Shown here in pieces: positions 45,782-54,187 of a stretch of DNA of 60,770 bases. The position numbers and the translations under genes are program-made. Positions within the stretch are counted from its first letter, which is position 1. Every line of letters starts with the position of its first letter. Source of the stretch: Kamptonema formosum PCC 6407 (lineage in GTDB: Bacteria; Cyanobacteriota; Cyanobacteriia; Cyanobacteriales; Microcoleaceae); the NCBI RefSeq assembly GCF_000332155.1, contig NZ_KB235904.1:506208-566977 (forward strand), given 5' to 3'. The notes under the pieces were generated by a model that made no database searches, was not told where the DNA came from, and saw nothing but the letters and a program-made list of their open reading frames with translations.

Positions 45782-46129
45782 ATGGCTCGCTATACTGGTT
45801 TCTTTATCGTCGCCGTTCCTATTGAACGCCTCCGGCAATTAGTAATCGAGATTTTAGTCTCTTGCGATCTTGATATTATCTACGATAGTGGAGACTATCT
45901 GATGGCTCGCGAACTACCTGGTCAAGTTTCTATTCCTAAACTTGTCACTGCGGAAGTTCTCATTGATAAAAGCTCAAATTCTCAATCAGAAGTCCGCATG
46001 GATTTAGTAATAAAAAATGAGGAACTGCCGCTGAAATCTAACAATCACTGCCGTCAAATGTTCGAGCTTGTGAGTGAGTTGATCGTTAAGAACCGTCACT
46101 GGCAACTCCTTGAAAGCATGGGAATCTAG
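45782..46129 (+). CDS. Conserved hypothetical protein, small alpha/beta
   Basis: 115 residues starting ARYTGFFIVAVPIERLRQLV, with start ATG 45782 after a GGAG-like site. It alternates strands and helices (EILVSCDLDIIYDSGDYLMA, VTAEVLIDKSSNSQSEVRMD) and ends with a long helix (MFELVSELIVKNRHWQLL). No catalytic motif is seen; the overall pattern suggests a small ligand-binding or START-like fold but no family is claimed. It is divergent from tmk and convergent with ctaA, with a shared bidirectional terminator. Confidence 0.7.
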   Translation: MARYTGFFIVAVPIERLRQLVIEILVSCDLDIIYDSGDYLMARELPGQVSIPKLVTAEVLIDKSSNSQSEVRMDLVIKNEELPLKSNNHCRQMFELVSELIVKNRHWQLLESMGI

Positions 46130-46130
46130 A

Positions 46131-46176
46131 TAATTAAAAATTAAAAATAGGATCTCTAATTTTTAATTTTTAATTA
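46131..46176. terminator. Bidirectional AT-rich terminator between convergent genes
   Basis: TAATTAAAAATTAAAAAT (46131-46148) pairs perfectly with ATTTTTAATTTTTAATTA (46159-46176). The A/T arms give a U-run in both directions. The right arm contains the ctaA stop codon. Confidence 0.75.
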
Positions 46177-48709
46177 CTTTCTGGCGTAGTAGCAAAGAGT
46201 TGGTCACAACACTTACAGAACTAAAAGCCATAAAAGCACCTGCTGCTGCGGGACTAAGTGCCAGACCGAAAGTTGGGAGCAAAATGCCAGCCGCGATGGG
46301 AATTCCCAAGATATTATAAGCAAAAGCCCAAAACAAATTCTGCCTAATTTTGTTGAAAGTAAGACGACTTAGGTAAATAGATTCGACAACATCACCTAAA
46401 GTATCTCGCATTAAGACTATTTGAGCAGTTTCTACTGCTGCATCTGTACCTGCTTGCATCCCAATCCCGACATCTGCTTGAGCCAAAGCGGGGGCATCAT
46501 TAATACCATCTCCCACCATTGCTACTTGATGACCTTCAGCTTGCAAAGCGGCGATCGCATCTGCCTTACCTTGGGGTCTAACTTCTGCGAGAATATCATC
46601 AGACCCGATATCTAATTGTTGCGCGATCGCGAAAGCCACCTCTCGCCGATCGCCCGTCACCAGCATTACCCTCAATCCCATACTTCGCAACTTCTCTATA
46701 GTTGTTTTAGCATCAGGTCTGAGAGTGTCACTAACAGCAATTACCCCCACGAAAACGCCTGCTACAGCCACATAAACCAAAGTTTTGCCTTCGAGAGAGG
46801 TGAGCGAAGACATCTCTGCGAACACGCCATATTGCCTCAACCAGTCGGCATTACCTGCAAGTACGCGATCGCCCTCTACCAAAGCCGAAATCCCTAAACC
46901 CGGTTCCGTGTAGAAATCCTCAGCCAAAAGCAGAGATAAACCTTGCTGTCTAGCTTCCTGCAAAATCGCCTCAGCCAAAGGATGAGAAGTACCACTTTCT
47001 ACCGTAGCCGCAATTTGTAGCAACCATTGAGCATCAGAAATCGGCAATTCTTCATTTTTCCCCCCTTCTTCCTCCCCTCTTCCTTCTTCTTCCTCCCCTC
47101 TTCCTTCTTCCTTCTTCCTTCTTCCTTCTTCCTTCTTCCTTCTTCCTTCTTCCTTCGCTATACAATCCGTTACTTTCGGACTACCTGTAGTCAGGGTTCC
47201 AGTTTTGTCAAAAATAATAGTATCGAGTTGGTGTACCCGTTCCAAAACATCGCCACCTTTAATTAATAAACCCCGTTCCGCCCCCATACCAGAACCAACT
47301 AAAATAGCAGTAGGGGTAGCGAGTCCTAAAGCACAAGGACAAGCGATCGCTAAAACTGCGATCGCCAACTTCAAACTTAATAACGCTGGCGACAGCGGGC
47401 CCTGAATCATATTCATCCCCGCATGGTTCATACTAATGGCCGTATGTTCTAAAAGTACCTCCGGCCAGATATGAGTCCCTGCGAAATACCAAAATAGGAA
47501 AGTTAAAGTAGATATCGTCATTACGCTATAGCAAAAATAGCCAGCGACAGTATCAGCTAAATATTGAATAGGTGCTTTCCGAGTTTGGGCAGTTTCTACT
47601 AAAGCTACAATTTGGGCTAGAGTTGTCTCTTTACCAGTGCGAGTTGCCCGCATTACGATCGCCCCAGATTGATTCAGCGTACCCGCCGCAACTGCATCTC
47701 CTCTCTGTTTAAAAACGGCTACAGACTCACCAGTAAGCATTGACTCATCTACCGTCGTCGTACCCTTACAAACTTCGCCATCTACGGGAATTTTTTCCCC
47801 CGGTAATACCTGCAACCATTCTCCTACACGCACGCGATCGGCTGGAATTTCAACTGTTAGCAGGGTAAGGGGTAATTCGGAATTTTCCTCTGAACCTGTG
47901 TTTTCTTGAGGTTTAGCAACTAAATTGGCCGTTGCTGGCTGTAGGGAAATTAAAGCTTGAAGGGCCGATGCTGCACGTCTTTTGGCTTGTTGTTCCAGGG
48001 TTTTTCCTAATAAAATAAAGCCCAAAAGCATTACTGGTTCGTCAAAGAAACATTCCCATCCCATCTGCGGAAATAAGAGGGCGATGACGCTGGCACTGTA
48101 GGCTGTAAAAGCACCTAAGCCTACGAGAGTGTTCATGTTGGGGGAATTGCGCCATAGTCCACGCCACCCATCAATTAAGATAGCGCGTCCGGGGAATAGT
48201 AGGGCCGCAGTCGCTAGGCCGCAATGGAACCAGATATTGCTGAAAATTGGGGTTTCTGTTCCTACTAGATGGCCTAAACCGGATAGTAGGATCAGGGTAA
48301 GTGCGATCGCCAACTGCCAAATCTGCTGTCTAATTTCTTGGCGGCGACGTTCAACGATCGCAGCTAATTGTTCTTGCTGATGCTCAGCATAGCGCGGCTG
48401 AGTTGGAAATCCCGTATCTGTTAACTTTTTAGCAATGGCAACTGCATCAACAACTCCCGCTTTGCCCTCAATTGCAGCCACTTCAGTTGCCAGGTTGACG
48501 CGGGCAGAAATTACGCCCGGTTGCTGTTTTAACTGTCTTTCTACAGCAGCTACGCAACCTGCACATTTCATACCTCCAATATCAAGAGTAATTATTTCTG
48601 GGGGTGAGGAATCTGCTAGGATTTCTGGGGAAGATTGCATGAGATTTTCTCGCAGTTTAATATCTTTTTTAGATGGTGGGCAAAAGCCTAAGTCCCTACT
48701 GTACTTCAT
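46163..48709 (-). CDS. ctaA: Copper-transporting P1B-type ATPase (CtaA-like)
   Basis: Membrane copper importer or exporter supplying plastocyanin and cytochrome oxidase in cyanobacteria. The N-terminal heavy-metal domain has GGMKCAGCVAAVERQL (CxxC). It has eight predicted helices, the ion-binding IACPCALGLATPTAI (CPC), TGES, the phosphorylation site IIFDKTGTLTTG near residue 500, and VAMVGDGINDAPALAQADVG. The order GMKCAGC plus IITLDIGG resembles CtaA rather than PacS. Residues ~516-551, between the phosphorylation site and the nucleotide-binding domain, are a K/E/R/G repeat encoded by a heptamer array. The start may be ATG 48640 rather than 48709. Confidence 0.93.
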   Translation of the reverse strand: MKYSRDLGFCPPSKKDIKLRENLMQSSPEILADSSPPEIITLDIGGMKCAGCVAAVERQLKQQPGVISARVNLATEVAAIEGKAGVVDAVAIAKKLTDTGFPTQPRYAEHQQEQLAAIVERRRQEIRQQIWQLAIALTLILLSGLGHLVGTETPIFSNIWFHCGLATAALLFPGRAILIDGWRGLWRNSPNMNTLVGLGAFTAYSASVIALLFPQMGWECFFDEPVMLLGFILLGKTLEQQAKRRAASALQALISLQPATANLVAKPQENTGSEENSELPLTLLTVEIPADRVRVGEWLQVLPGEKIPVDGEVCKGTTTVDESMLTGESVAVFKQRGDAVAAGTLNQSGAIVMRATRTGKETTLAQIVALVETAQTRKAPIQYLADTVAGYFCYSVMTISTLTFLFWYFAGTHIWPEVLLEHTAISMNHAGMNMIQGPLSPALLSLKLAIAVLAIACPCALGLATPTAILVGSGMGAERGLLIKGGDVLERVHQLDTIIFDKTGTLTTGSPKVTDCIAKEEGRRKKEEGRRKKEEGRGEEEEGRGEEEGGKNEELPISDAQWLLQIAATVESGTSHPLAEAILQEARQQGLSLLLAEDFYTEPGLGISALVEGDRVLAGNADWLRQYGVFAEMSSLTSLEGKTLVYVAVAGVFVGVIAVSDTLRPDAKTTIEKLRSMGLRVMLVTGDRREVAFAIAQQLDIGSDDILAEVRPQGKADAIAALQAEGHQVAMVGDGINDAPALAQADVGIGMQAGTDAAVETAQIVLMRDTLGDVVESIYLSRLTFNKIRQNLFWAFAYNILGIPIAAGILLPTFGLALSPAAAGAFMAFSSVSVVTNSLLLRQKVIKN
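47050..47160 (-). repeat. In-frame GAAGGAA heptamer array inside ctaA
   Basis: About 14 units of the 7-bp repeat give KEEGRRK (7-residue period) and then degenerate GRGEEEE units on the coding strand. Because 7 is coprime to 3, all phases are read; none contains a stop codon. Confidence 0.85.
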
Positions 48710-48756
48710 AAACGTGAAATCTTTTGTATCATCGATCAGAAAACAGCCTAAAAATC

Positions 48757-49455
48757 TTATACAATATCGCGATAACTATGAAATGGTAATCCCGTCCGTC
48801 GCTTGACATCCATTACTGATTTATATTCCCCTTTTCGCCGCCTTTCTTCAAAGATTTTTTTGGCAACTGCTGGTTCAATACCGCAATCAATTAGTTCTTC
48901 TCCTGAAAGTATATTTAAGCGCTTCCAAGTTAAAAGGGCTTCTTTTTTGTAATCATAGCTGAATGTCACCATTGGCGCGATCCGTTTCACCTGACTCTCT
49001 GGAATTCCCGCGATTTCTGAGAGTTCCTCTAAATGGGTAAAAATATATCCTTCATTCTGCAATGATTCTATGTCGTTCGCGTAGACAATCGGCAATCCCA
49101 AAACGTTGACAATATCGTTTTTGGAACAATCGTTAATATCTATTTTACCACGAATATTCGCAATCAATGTTGCAGTATTTTCATCTTGAGGAATTAGCAA
49201 ATTTCTGGGAGAAGTCTTGATCAGATAGCGCTTTTTTAAAGAGAAGGCAGTGACAATTTGAGCCAGCCATAGGATCGCTGATAGATTGGTTGAAGATAAT
49301 GCTAATGCTGCGATCGTCAAAGCTACACCACCAGCAACCCAGCTAGGAGTGTTAGATTTTTGACCTGCATAGGCGATCGCGAGTCCTCCGAAACCGGGGA
49401 AAAAAGACCACCAAACCCACTTCGGCACTTGCTGTAACAAGGAATCTTGCGACAC
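48757..49455 (-). CDS. Helix-hairpin-helix domain membrane protein
   Basis: Two to three hydrophobic helices near the N-terminus (VWWSFFPGFGGLAIAYAGQK, WVAGGVALTIAALALS) are followed by a soluble part with repeated ComEA/PsbU-like helix-hairpin-helix segments: KIDINDCSKNDIVNVLGLPIV, LEELSEIAGIPESQVKRIAP, LNILSGEELIDCGI and FEERRRKGEYKSVMDVKRRTGL. Such motifs bind DNA or proteins nonspecifically. I choose GTG 49455, which has AAAGGTGG upstream; the TTG at 49500 lies inside a repeat. Function unknown; DNA contact at the membrane is a guess. Confidence 0.7.
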   Translation of the reverse strand: MSQDSLLQQVPKWVWWSFFPGFGGLAIAYAGQKSNTPSWVAGGVALTIAALALSSTNLSAILWLAQIVTAFSLKKRYLIKTSPRNLLIPQDENTATLIANIRGKIDINDCSKNDIVNVLGLPIVYANDIESLQNEGYIFTHLEELSEIAGIPESQVKRIAPMVTFSYDYKKEALLTWKRLNILSGEELIDCGIEPAVAKKIFEERRRKGEYKSVMDVKRRTGLPFHSYRDIV

Positions 49456-49493
49456 TTTCAATCCACCTTTAACAACTTTTAGTTTTATAGCAA

Positions 49494-49675
49494 ACGCCAA
49501 GACAGTTAGAACACTCGCTTATAGCTGAAACCATCGATTCTATTTCCCTCTTCCCCTGACTCTTTAACCCTCTAACCCTAGCTTATTTTCTTCATTGGGA
49601 TCGGATTTGTTCTCCCCACTCTAACCCTCTTACCCTAGCCCCTAGCCCCTAGCCCCTTCTTCCCCTAGCCCCTTC
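49494..49675. repeat. Dispersed GTTAG-ACACTCGCTTAT repeat and C-rich arrays
   Basis: A copy of the composite repeat (49494-49545) is followed by CCCTCTT, TAACCCT and CCCCTAG units that end at the stop codon of the TM2 gene. Confidence 0.7.
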
Positions 49676-50023
49676 TTACAAATCTTTCAAAAGTTTTTGG
49701 CGTTTCTCTTCATATTCTTCTGCTGTGATCGCACCCATATCATAAAGTTTTTTCAGGTCTGCTAAAGCACCAGTTACATCTTTAGCCGATCTTAATGAGT
49801 TCCCACCCCCTGGCAAGCTGCCGCCGTTATATTTAGCCTGAAATGCTTGATCTGACATCAAAACTAAGCCGATAAAGTCAAAAAATGAGATAATTGCTGG
49901 GATGAATGTCCAACAAAAAAGCAAGTACAATACTCCCGCAAAGTTGTACCCTAAATAAAATTTATGAATCCCTATTCCCCCTAAAAAGAAAGTTAGTAAA
50001 ATCGCTACACTTTTATCTTTCAT
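49676..50023 (-). CDS. TM2-domain protein with SHOCT tail
   Basis: Two membrane helices form a TM2 domain (SVAILLTFFLGGIGIHKFYLGY, then LYLLFCWTFIPAIISFFDFI), with the GxxGxHKFYLG signature. The C-terminal ~30 residues (ADLKKLYDMGAITAEEYEEKRQKLL) are a SHOCT short helical module often found in oligomerising small membrane proteins. Start ATG 50023 has AGAGGT upstream and is preferred over GTG 50044. Function is unknown. The stop codon is immediately followed by a CCCCTAG-type array. Confidence 0.85.
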   Translation of the reverse strand: MKDKSVAILLTFFLGGIGIHKFYLGYNFAGVLYLLFCWTFIPAIISFFDFIGLVLMSDQAFQAKYNGGSLPGGGNSLRSAKDVTGALADLKKLYDMGAITAEEYEEKRQKLLKDL

Positions 50024-50066
50024 CGTTTTTACCTCTTGCCTCACATTTTAACATTCAAGCTAGGTA

Positions 50067-50205
50067 TAGCAACCGCCACAACGGTTAGGACACTCGCTCA
50101 TGGATCAAACCATTGATTCTCTTCCCTTCTTTCCCTTCTTTCCCTTCTTTCCCTAGCCCCTAGCCCCTAGCCCCTAGCCCCTAACCGCCCTGGCGGTTGC
50201 TATAA
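50067..50205. repeat. Dispersed palindrome copies around CCCTTCTTT and CCCCTAG arrays
   Basis: Two palindromes (AACCGCCACAACGGTTAGG near 50071 and AACCGCCCTGGCGGTTGC near 50183) flank C-rich arrays. Confidence 0.7.
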
Positions 50206-50314
50206 CAGTACCGATTTTAGTTGGGACTATCCCATTTTTGCAAATATTATGTATAGGCGTAAGCGATTCCGGTAGCAAATCTTTGACGATCGCTAATAAA
50301 TTATCGACGGTCAT
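50174..50314 (-). other. 46-codon reading frame ending in the dispersed palindrome
   Basis: MTVDNLLAIVKDLLPESL opens a short frame that ends IATARAVRG and TAG supplied by the palindrome and CCCCTAG array, just as at 42284. It may be a gene fragment or chance; no ribosome-binding site is evident. Confidence 0.25.
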
Positions 50315-50331
50315 GCTTCGCCATTACTACT

Positions 50332-50544
50332 TTAACGTTTCTTACTTCTGGCTAGTTTTGACATCAAAAAATATATTAAAACTATACCAGCTTGAGCTTC
50401 AAGCAGCACCAAGTAGCCTTTCAAGAAATAATTGAGGTCGCTGGCTGAGTTTAAAGAAAATACTACAATGCCTAATGCTGCGTATGGCAACAGACGCATC
50501 CAAGTGGATTTTCCTTCAAACTTGCGACTATCTACATTACTCAT
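50332..50544 (-). CDS. Small two-helix membrane protein
   Basis: 70 residues: a polar N-terminus, a first helix around WMRLLPYAALGIVVFSL, a polar turn (NSASDLNYFLKG), a second helix (YLVLLEAQAGIVLIYFLMS) and a basic tail (KLARSKKR) that predicts a cytoplasmic C-terminus. Start ATG 50544 is preceded by AAGGATGAGG. No family recognised. Confidence 0.6.
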   Translation of the reverse strand: MSNVDSRKFEGKSTWMRLLPYAALGIVVFSLNSASDLNYFLKGYLVLLEAQAGIVLIYFLMSKLARSKKR

Positions 50545-50690
50545 GATTTTGCTGCCTCATCCTTACTAAAATTTACACAAAAATTAGCAAGGGGTCAAGT
50601 TGCTGAACAGTTGCAGCTACACTTTTAGCATAGGTTTTTCGGAAAAAACGCAAAAGTTTACATTTATTCCCTTAGTCTAACTCTTGTGAT

Positions 50691-52277
50691 TCAAGTTGTG
50701 CCGCTACCCAAGATAAATAAGCTGAGGAGAGTGCCGCTATTCCACAGGCTGTGAAGTAACATGGGAGCTAGGAGGTTGCGCGATCGCGTGTAAACAAACC
50801 CCAAAATCATGCCCAAAGTCGCCAACGGTAGAACTTCCGAAGCATTCAAGTGCGCGATCGCAAACACGAATCCGCTAAGGGCGATCGCCCCCCAAATAGG
50901 CAAGTAGCGAGTCAGAGAAGGCAGCAGAAACCCTCGAAAGATGATTTCCTCAAAAAGTGGGGCCGCGATCGATGCCGTAGCGAAAAACACCGCTAAAGCT
51001 ATCCCATCCTTACTTTCCAATGCGATCGGTAAAATGGGATTACTCCCACCTTTACCTTGCCATATTTGCTGATTAATTAGGGATACCAAAATCACCAACG
51101 GCAGCGCGACAAAATAGCCTCCCAAGCCCCACAAAAACCAACTTCCTCCTAATTTAACTTCAAACCAACCTTTAGGTAGGGGCAAAAACGGTTTTACACA
51201 GAGGAAAAGTACCAAAATTCCTCCAGCAGCCAACAATACATAATTAGCAAGAATATAAAAAGCCTTAGTGCGGGCATCAAAGGTAGTAGGATTAAGCTGA
51301 AGGAATGCTAAGGCTAAAGGTACTAACAAAGGGATTAAGATTTGCCCCACAAAGAAGAAGCCGAAAACGAGAACTTCCCAAATAGTTTCCCCATCCCAAG
51401 GGGTATCCCAAGCTAAACTTCCATTGCGTAACAGAATTGGGCCAGAAGCAGGATTTGCCGGATCGGACTGTTTTCGAGACACCAACCATTGAATCCCTAA
51501 AAATACCAGTAACCCGATACCGATTAAAAATCCCAACCCTGGAATACCAGTTACAATTGCTAATTTTCCTACAGCTTGTTGAGCGATAAATTGCTCAGAT
51601 GCTTGTAGCGATCGCAACTCCTGGGAACGTTCCTGCAATTGATATAATTGACTCAGCGCTCTGTAGCGAAACCAGCCATCTAAATGCTTTTGAATTTGCG
51701 GCTGTGCATCGGGGAACAATTGAGCTGGGTTACTCCAAAGACCTGCTAAAATTTTAGCAGTTTCCGCCGACTCATCGGTAGAAATCCGCTCGCCTTCTCC
51801 CTTAATTACATCTTCCCAAGTTTTGAGAGCAGCATCCGTTGTGCCATTTTGTACCTGCAATAATCCCAATCTTACGCCAAGTTCAGCACTCAAACGCTTT
51901 AAGCTATTAATCTCAGCTTGTAACTGTTGGCGGTTAGCTAGCTGTAATTCGGGATTAGCTAACTCCTGTAATTTCTTTTCTAGAGTCGTTTTAGCAGATT
52001 GTTGAGCTTCTTGATATTGCTTCAAAGCTGCTTTGAAGGGTTCATCACCGACGAGAGTTGTCCGGGCAGTGGTTAGATTAGAACTAGAGCTATTTTCTCC
52101 TTGCCATTCCGCAGCGTGGAGCAGTAAGTTGGTCTGGTATAGTTCAAGTCGGCTTTGAATTTGTGGCTGATTCCAGCTTTGGAGTAAGGATAGGCCGACA
52201 AGGGCGATCGCCCCTACGGTTAAAATTACTAAAATCAACCGTTTCACTGTTTCTAAAATCGACCGCTTTTCTGTCAT
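50691..52277 (-). CDS. CPBP-family intramembrane glutamic endopeptidase
   Basis: Membrane protease of the CAAX/bacteriocin-processing (CPBP, Abi) family. The N-terminal helix (~12-30) is followed by a ~180-residue helical, Q/L-rich extramembrane domain with coiled-coil character, then about eight helices. Catalytic motifs lie late in the protein: EEIIFRGFLLPSL (Glu-Glu and Arg, residue ~440), FAIAHLNASEV and LLAPMLLHSLWN (His, Asn). The order and spacing match the family, and the long N-terminal domain is characteristic of cyanobacterial and plastid members. Substrate unknown. Start ATG 52277. Confidence 0.88.
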   Translation of the reverse strand: MTEKRSILETVKRLILVILTVGAIALVGLSLLQSWNQPQIQSRLELYQTNLLLHAAEWQGENSSSSNLTTARTTLVGDEPFKAALKQYQEAQQSAKTTLEKKLQELANPELQLANRQQLQAEINSLKRLSAELGVRLGLLQVQNGTTDAALKTWEDVIKGEGERISTDESAETAKILAGLWSNPAQLFPDAQPQIQKHLDGWFRYRALSQLYQLQERSQELRSLQASEQFIAQQAVGKLAIVTGIPGLGFLIGIGLLVFLGIQWLVSRKQSDPANPASGPILLRNGSLAWDTPWDGETIWEVLVFGFFFVGQILIPLLVPLALAFLQLNPTTFDARTKAFYILANYVLLAAGGILVLFLCVKPFLPLPKGWFEVKLGGSWFLWGLGGYFVALPLVILVSLINQQIWQGKGGSNPILPIALESKDGIALAVFFATASIAAPLFEEIIFRGFLLPSLTRYLPIWGAIALSGFVFAIAHLNASEVLPLATLGMILGFVYTRSRNLLAPMLLHSLWNSGTLLSLFILGSGTT

Positions 52278-52456
52278 CGGATTCTCCAGCTTGCCTCTGT
52301 TAACCGTATTTCAGCACAAAATCTGTCTGAATATACCTAATTTATGGAATTATCGCGCAACCCATCCCCGCCCATCACCGGCAAAAAAACTAAAAAATAG
52401 TCCCCTCAACAGGTAAAATCTGGTATAGAATTATTTCCCCGTCCCAGCCGCTCACT

Positions 52457-52472
52457 TGGAGGATGAACCCTG
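52457..52472 (+). promoter_or_regulatory. Ribosome-binding site that decides a CTG start
   Basis: GGAGG at 52458-52462, then seven bases, then CTG (52470-52472) in the frame of the histidine phosphatase. The overlapping ATG at 52463 is in another frame and reaches no conserved sequence. Confidence 0.65.
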
Positions 52473-53813
52473 AGTACCCGCGTAATCCTAGTCCGTCACG
52501 GCCAAAGCAGCTTCAACAAAGAGCGCCGCATCCAAGGCCGTCTCGATAAATCCGTATTGACAGAAAAAGGCTGCACTGCCGCCAATCAAGTAGGCGCTAT
52601 ACTGGGATCTATCGCCTTTGAAAGTGCCTATTGCAGCCCCTTGCAACGGGCAAAACAAACAGCCGAAATCATCCTCTCCTGCTTTGACACCCCACCCCCT
52701 TTGCAGGCAACAGAGCAAATCATGGAAATAGATTTGCCCCTCTGGGCAGGGATGTTACGCCAAGATGTACTAGACAAATTCCCAGAAGACTACCGCTGCT
52801 GGCAAGAAAAACCAGACAAATTTTCGATGGTGGTGTCATCAAATGAAGGACAAATCGAATACTTTCCCGTATTAGCAGTCTTTGAAAGTGCTCGCCGATT
52901 TTGGCAAGATGTTCTGCCCCGCCACAACGGAGGCACAATTTTAGTAGTAGCCCACAATGGTATTAACCGCGCTTTAATCGGTACTGCCTTGGGCATTCCC
53001 CCTGCTTACTACCATTCCATCCAGCAATCTAACTGCGGTATAACTGTTCTGAATTTTGCACCCCCGTTAGCTACTGGGGATTTAGGTGCAGTCCAGCTAG
53101 AATCAATGAATCTCACTTCCCACGTTGGCGAAATTTTCCCTAAACCCAGGGAAAATCATCACGGCCCGCGTTTGTTGCTAGTGCGTCACGGCGAAACCGA
53201 CTGGAATAAAGCTGGCAAGTTTCAAGGACAAATTGATGTTCCTCTCAATGACAATGGTAGAGAACAGTCGCGGCGGGCTGCTGAGTTTCTCAAAGAGGTT
53301 AAACTAGATTTTGCGATTAGTAGTTCCATGCTGCGCCCGAAGGAAACCGCTGAGATTATCCTGCAACATCATCCAGAGATAGAATTGCAGCTAAATAATG
53401 AACTCAGAGAAATTAGTCATGGACTTTGGGAAGGAAAGTTTGAAAGTGAAATTGAGCAATCCTATCCGGGTCTTTTAGATGAGTGGAAAACGGCTCCCCA
53501 AAATGTGCAAATGCCAGAAGGAGAAAATTTGCAGCAAGTTTGGGAAAGAGCGATCGCAGCTTGGCAAAAAATCGTTGCCTCTGCTTCTGGTACTGGCATT
53601 GTTGTCGCCCACGACGCGATTAATAAAGCTATTCTCTGTCATTTGTTTGGCTTAGAACCGGAGCATTTTTGGAAGTTTAAGCAGGGAAATGGGGCCGTCA
53701 CTGTAATTGATTATCCCAATGGCCCAGAGGGTCTACCGGTGTTGCAAGCGATGAATATTACTACTCACTTGTCAGGAGGTATCCTTGACAAAACTGCCGC
53801 AGGAGCTCTGTAA
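52470..53813 (+). CDS. Double-domain histidine phosphatase (phosphoglycerate-mutase-like), probable CTG start
   Basis: Two tandem histidine-phosphatase domains. Domain 1 has LVRHGQSSFNKERRIQGRLD and SPLQRAKQTAEII; domain 2 (from residue ~230) has LVRHGETDWNKAGKFQGQID and SSMLRPKETAEII. The catalytic RHG is present in both. The first RHG lies upstream of the first TTG (52557), so translation must begin earlier; the only in-frame space is STRVILV preceded by a CTG at 52470, seven bases after a GGAGG. Upstream is a stop (TGA). I therefore take CTG 52470 as start, giving 447 residues. Function may be sugar-phosphate dephosphorylation; specificity unknown. Confidence 0.85.
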   Translation: MSTRVILVRHGQSSFNKERRIQGRLDKSVLTEKGCTAANQVGAILGSIAFESAYCSPLQRAKQTAEIILSCFDTPPPLQATEQIMEIDLPLWAGMLRQDVLDKFPEDYRCWQEKPDKFSMVVSSNEGQIEYFPVLAVFESARRFWQDVLPRHNGGTILVVAHNGINRALIGTALGIPPAYYHSIQQSNCGITVLNFAPPLATGDLGAVQLESMNLTSHVGEIFPKPRENHHGPRLLLVRHGETDWNKAGKFQGQIDVPLNDNGREQSRRAAEFLKEVKLDFAISSSMLRPKETAEIILQHHPEIELQLNNELREISHGLWEGKFESEIEQSYPGLLDEWKTAPQNVQMPEGENLQQVWERAIAAWQKIVASASGTGIVVAHDAINKAILCHLFGLEPEHFWKFKQGNGAVTVIDYPNGPEGLPVLQAMNITTHLSGGILDKTAAGAL

Positions 53814-53822
53814 ATTTTAACT

Positions 53823-53858
53823 AGGGGCTAGGGGCTAGGGGCTAGGGGCTAGGGAAGA
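53823..53858. repeat. CTAGGGG array after the phosphatase gene
   Basis: Four to five CTAGGGG heptamers begin nine bases after the stop codon, purine-rich on the sense strand. Confidence 0.8.
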
Positions 53859-53874
53859 GGGAAAAGTCTATTGG

Positions 53875-53980
53875 GCGATTGAAATCGCCGCTACACGAAC
53901 AAAGTCCGCCTGCGCGGACTGTAGAAATAATTGTAACCCGCGTAGGCGGGTTTCGTCTGTGTAGATGCGGTTTCAACCGC
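53875..53980. mobile_element. 106-bp foldback element with ~46-bp imperfect inverted arms
   Basis: The left arm begins GCGATTGAAATCGCCGCTAC and includes AAAGTCCGCCTGCGCGGACT. The right arm includes AACCCGCGTAGGCGGGTTTC and ends GGTTTCAACCGC. Roughly three quarters of positions pair. Half copies lie at 14857-14903 and around 15698. Confidence 0.65.
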
Positions 53981-54187
53981 TTTCAGCGGTTAGGGGTTAG
54001 GGGCTACGATGCTCAGGATTAGGGGAAGAAGGGGAAGATGGGGAAGATGGGGAGGATGAGGGAGATGGGGGAGATGGATAGTTAGCAATTAGCAATTACC
54101 AATTAGCAATTAGCAATTAGCAATTAGCAATTACCAACTAACAACTAACAACTAACAACTAACAACTAACAACTAACAAGTGCTATT
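53981..54187. repeat. G-rich and AATTAGC/TAACAAC arrays upstream of the dihydroorotase-like gene
   Basis: TAGGGGCTACGATGCTCAGGA-type repeat, then GGGGAAGAT units (about 54020-54078), TTAGCAA units (54083-54133) and TAACAAC units (54136-54178) reaching nine bases from the ATG. Confidence 0.75.
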
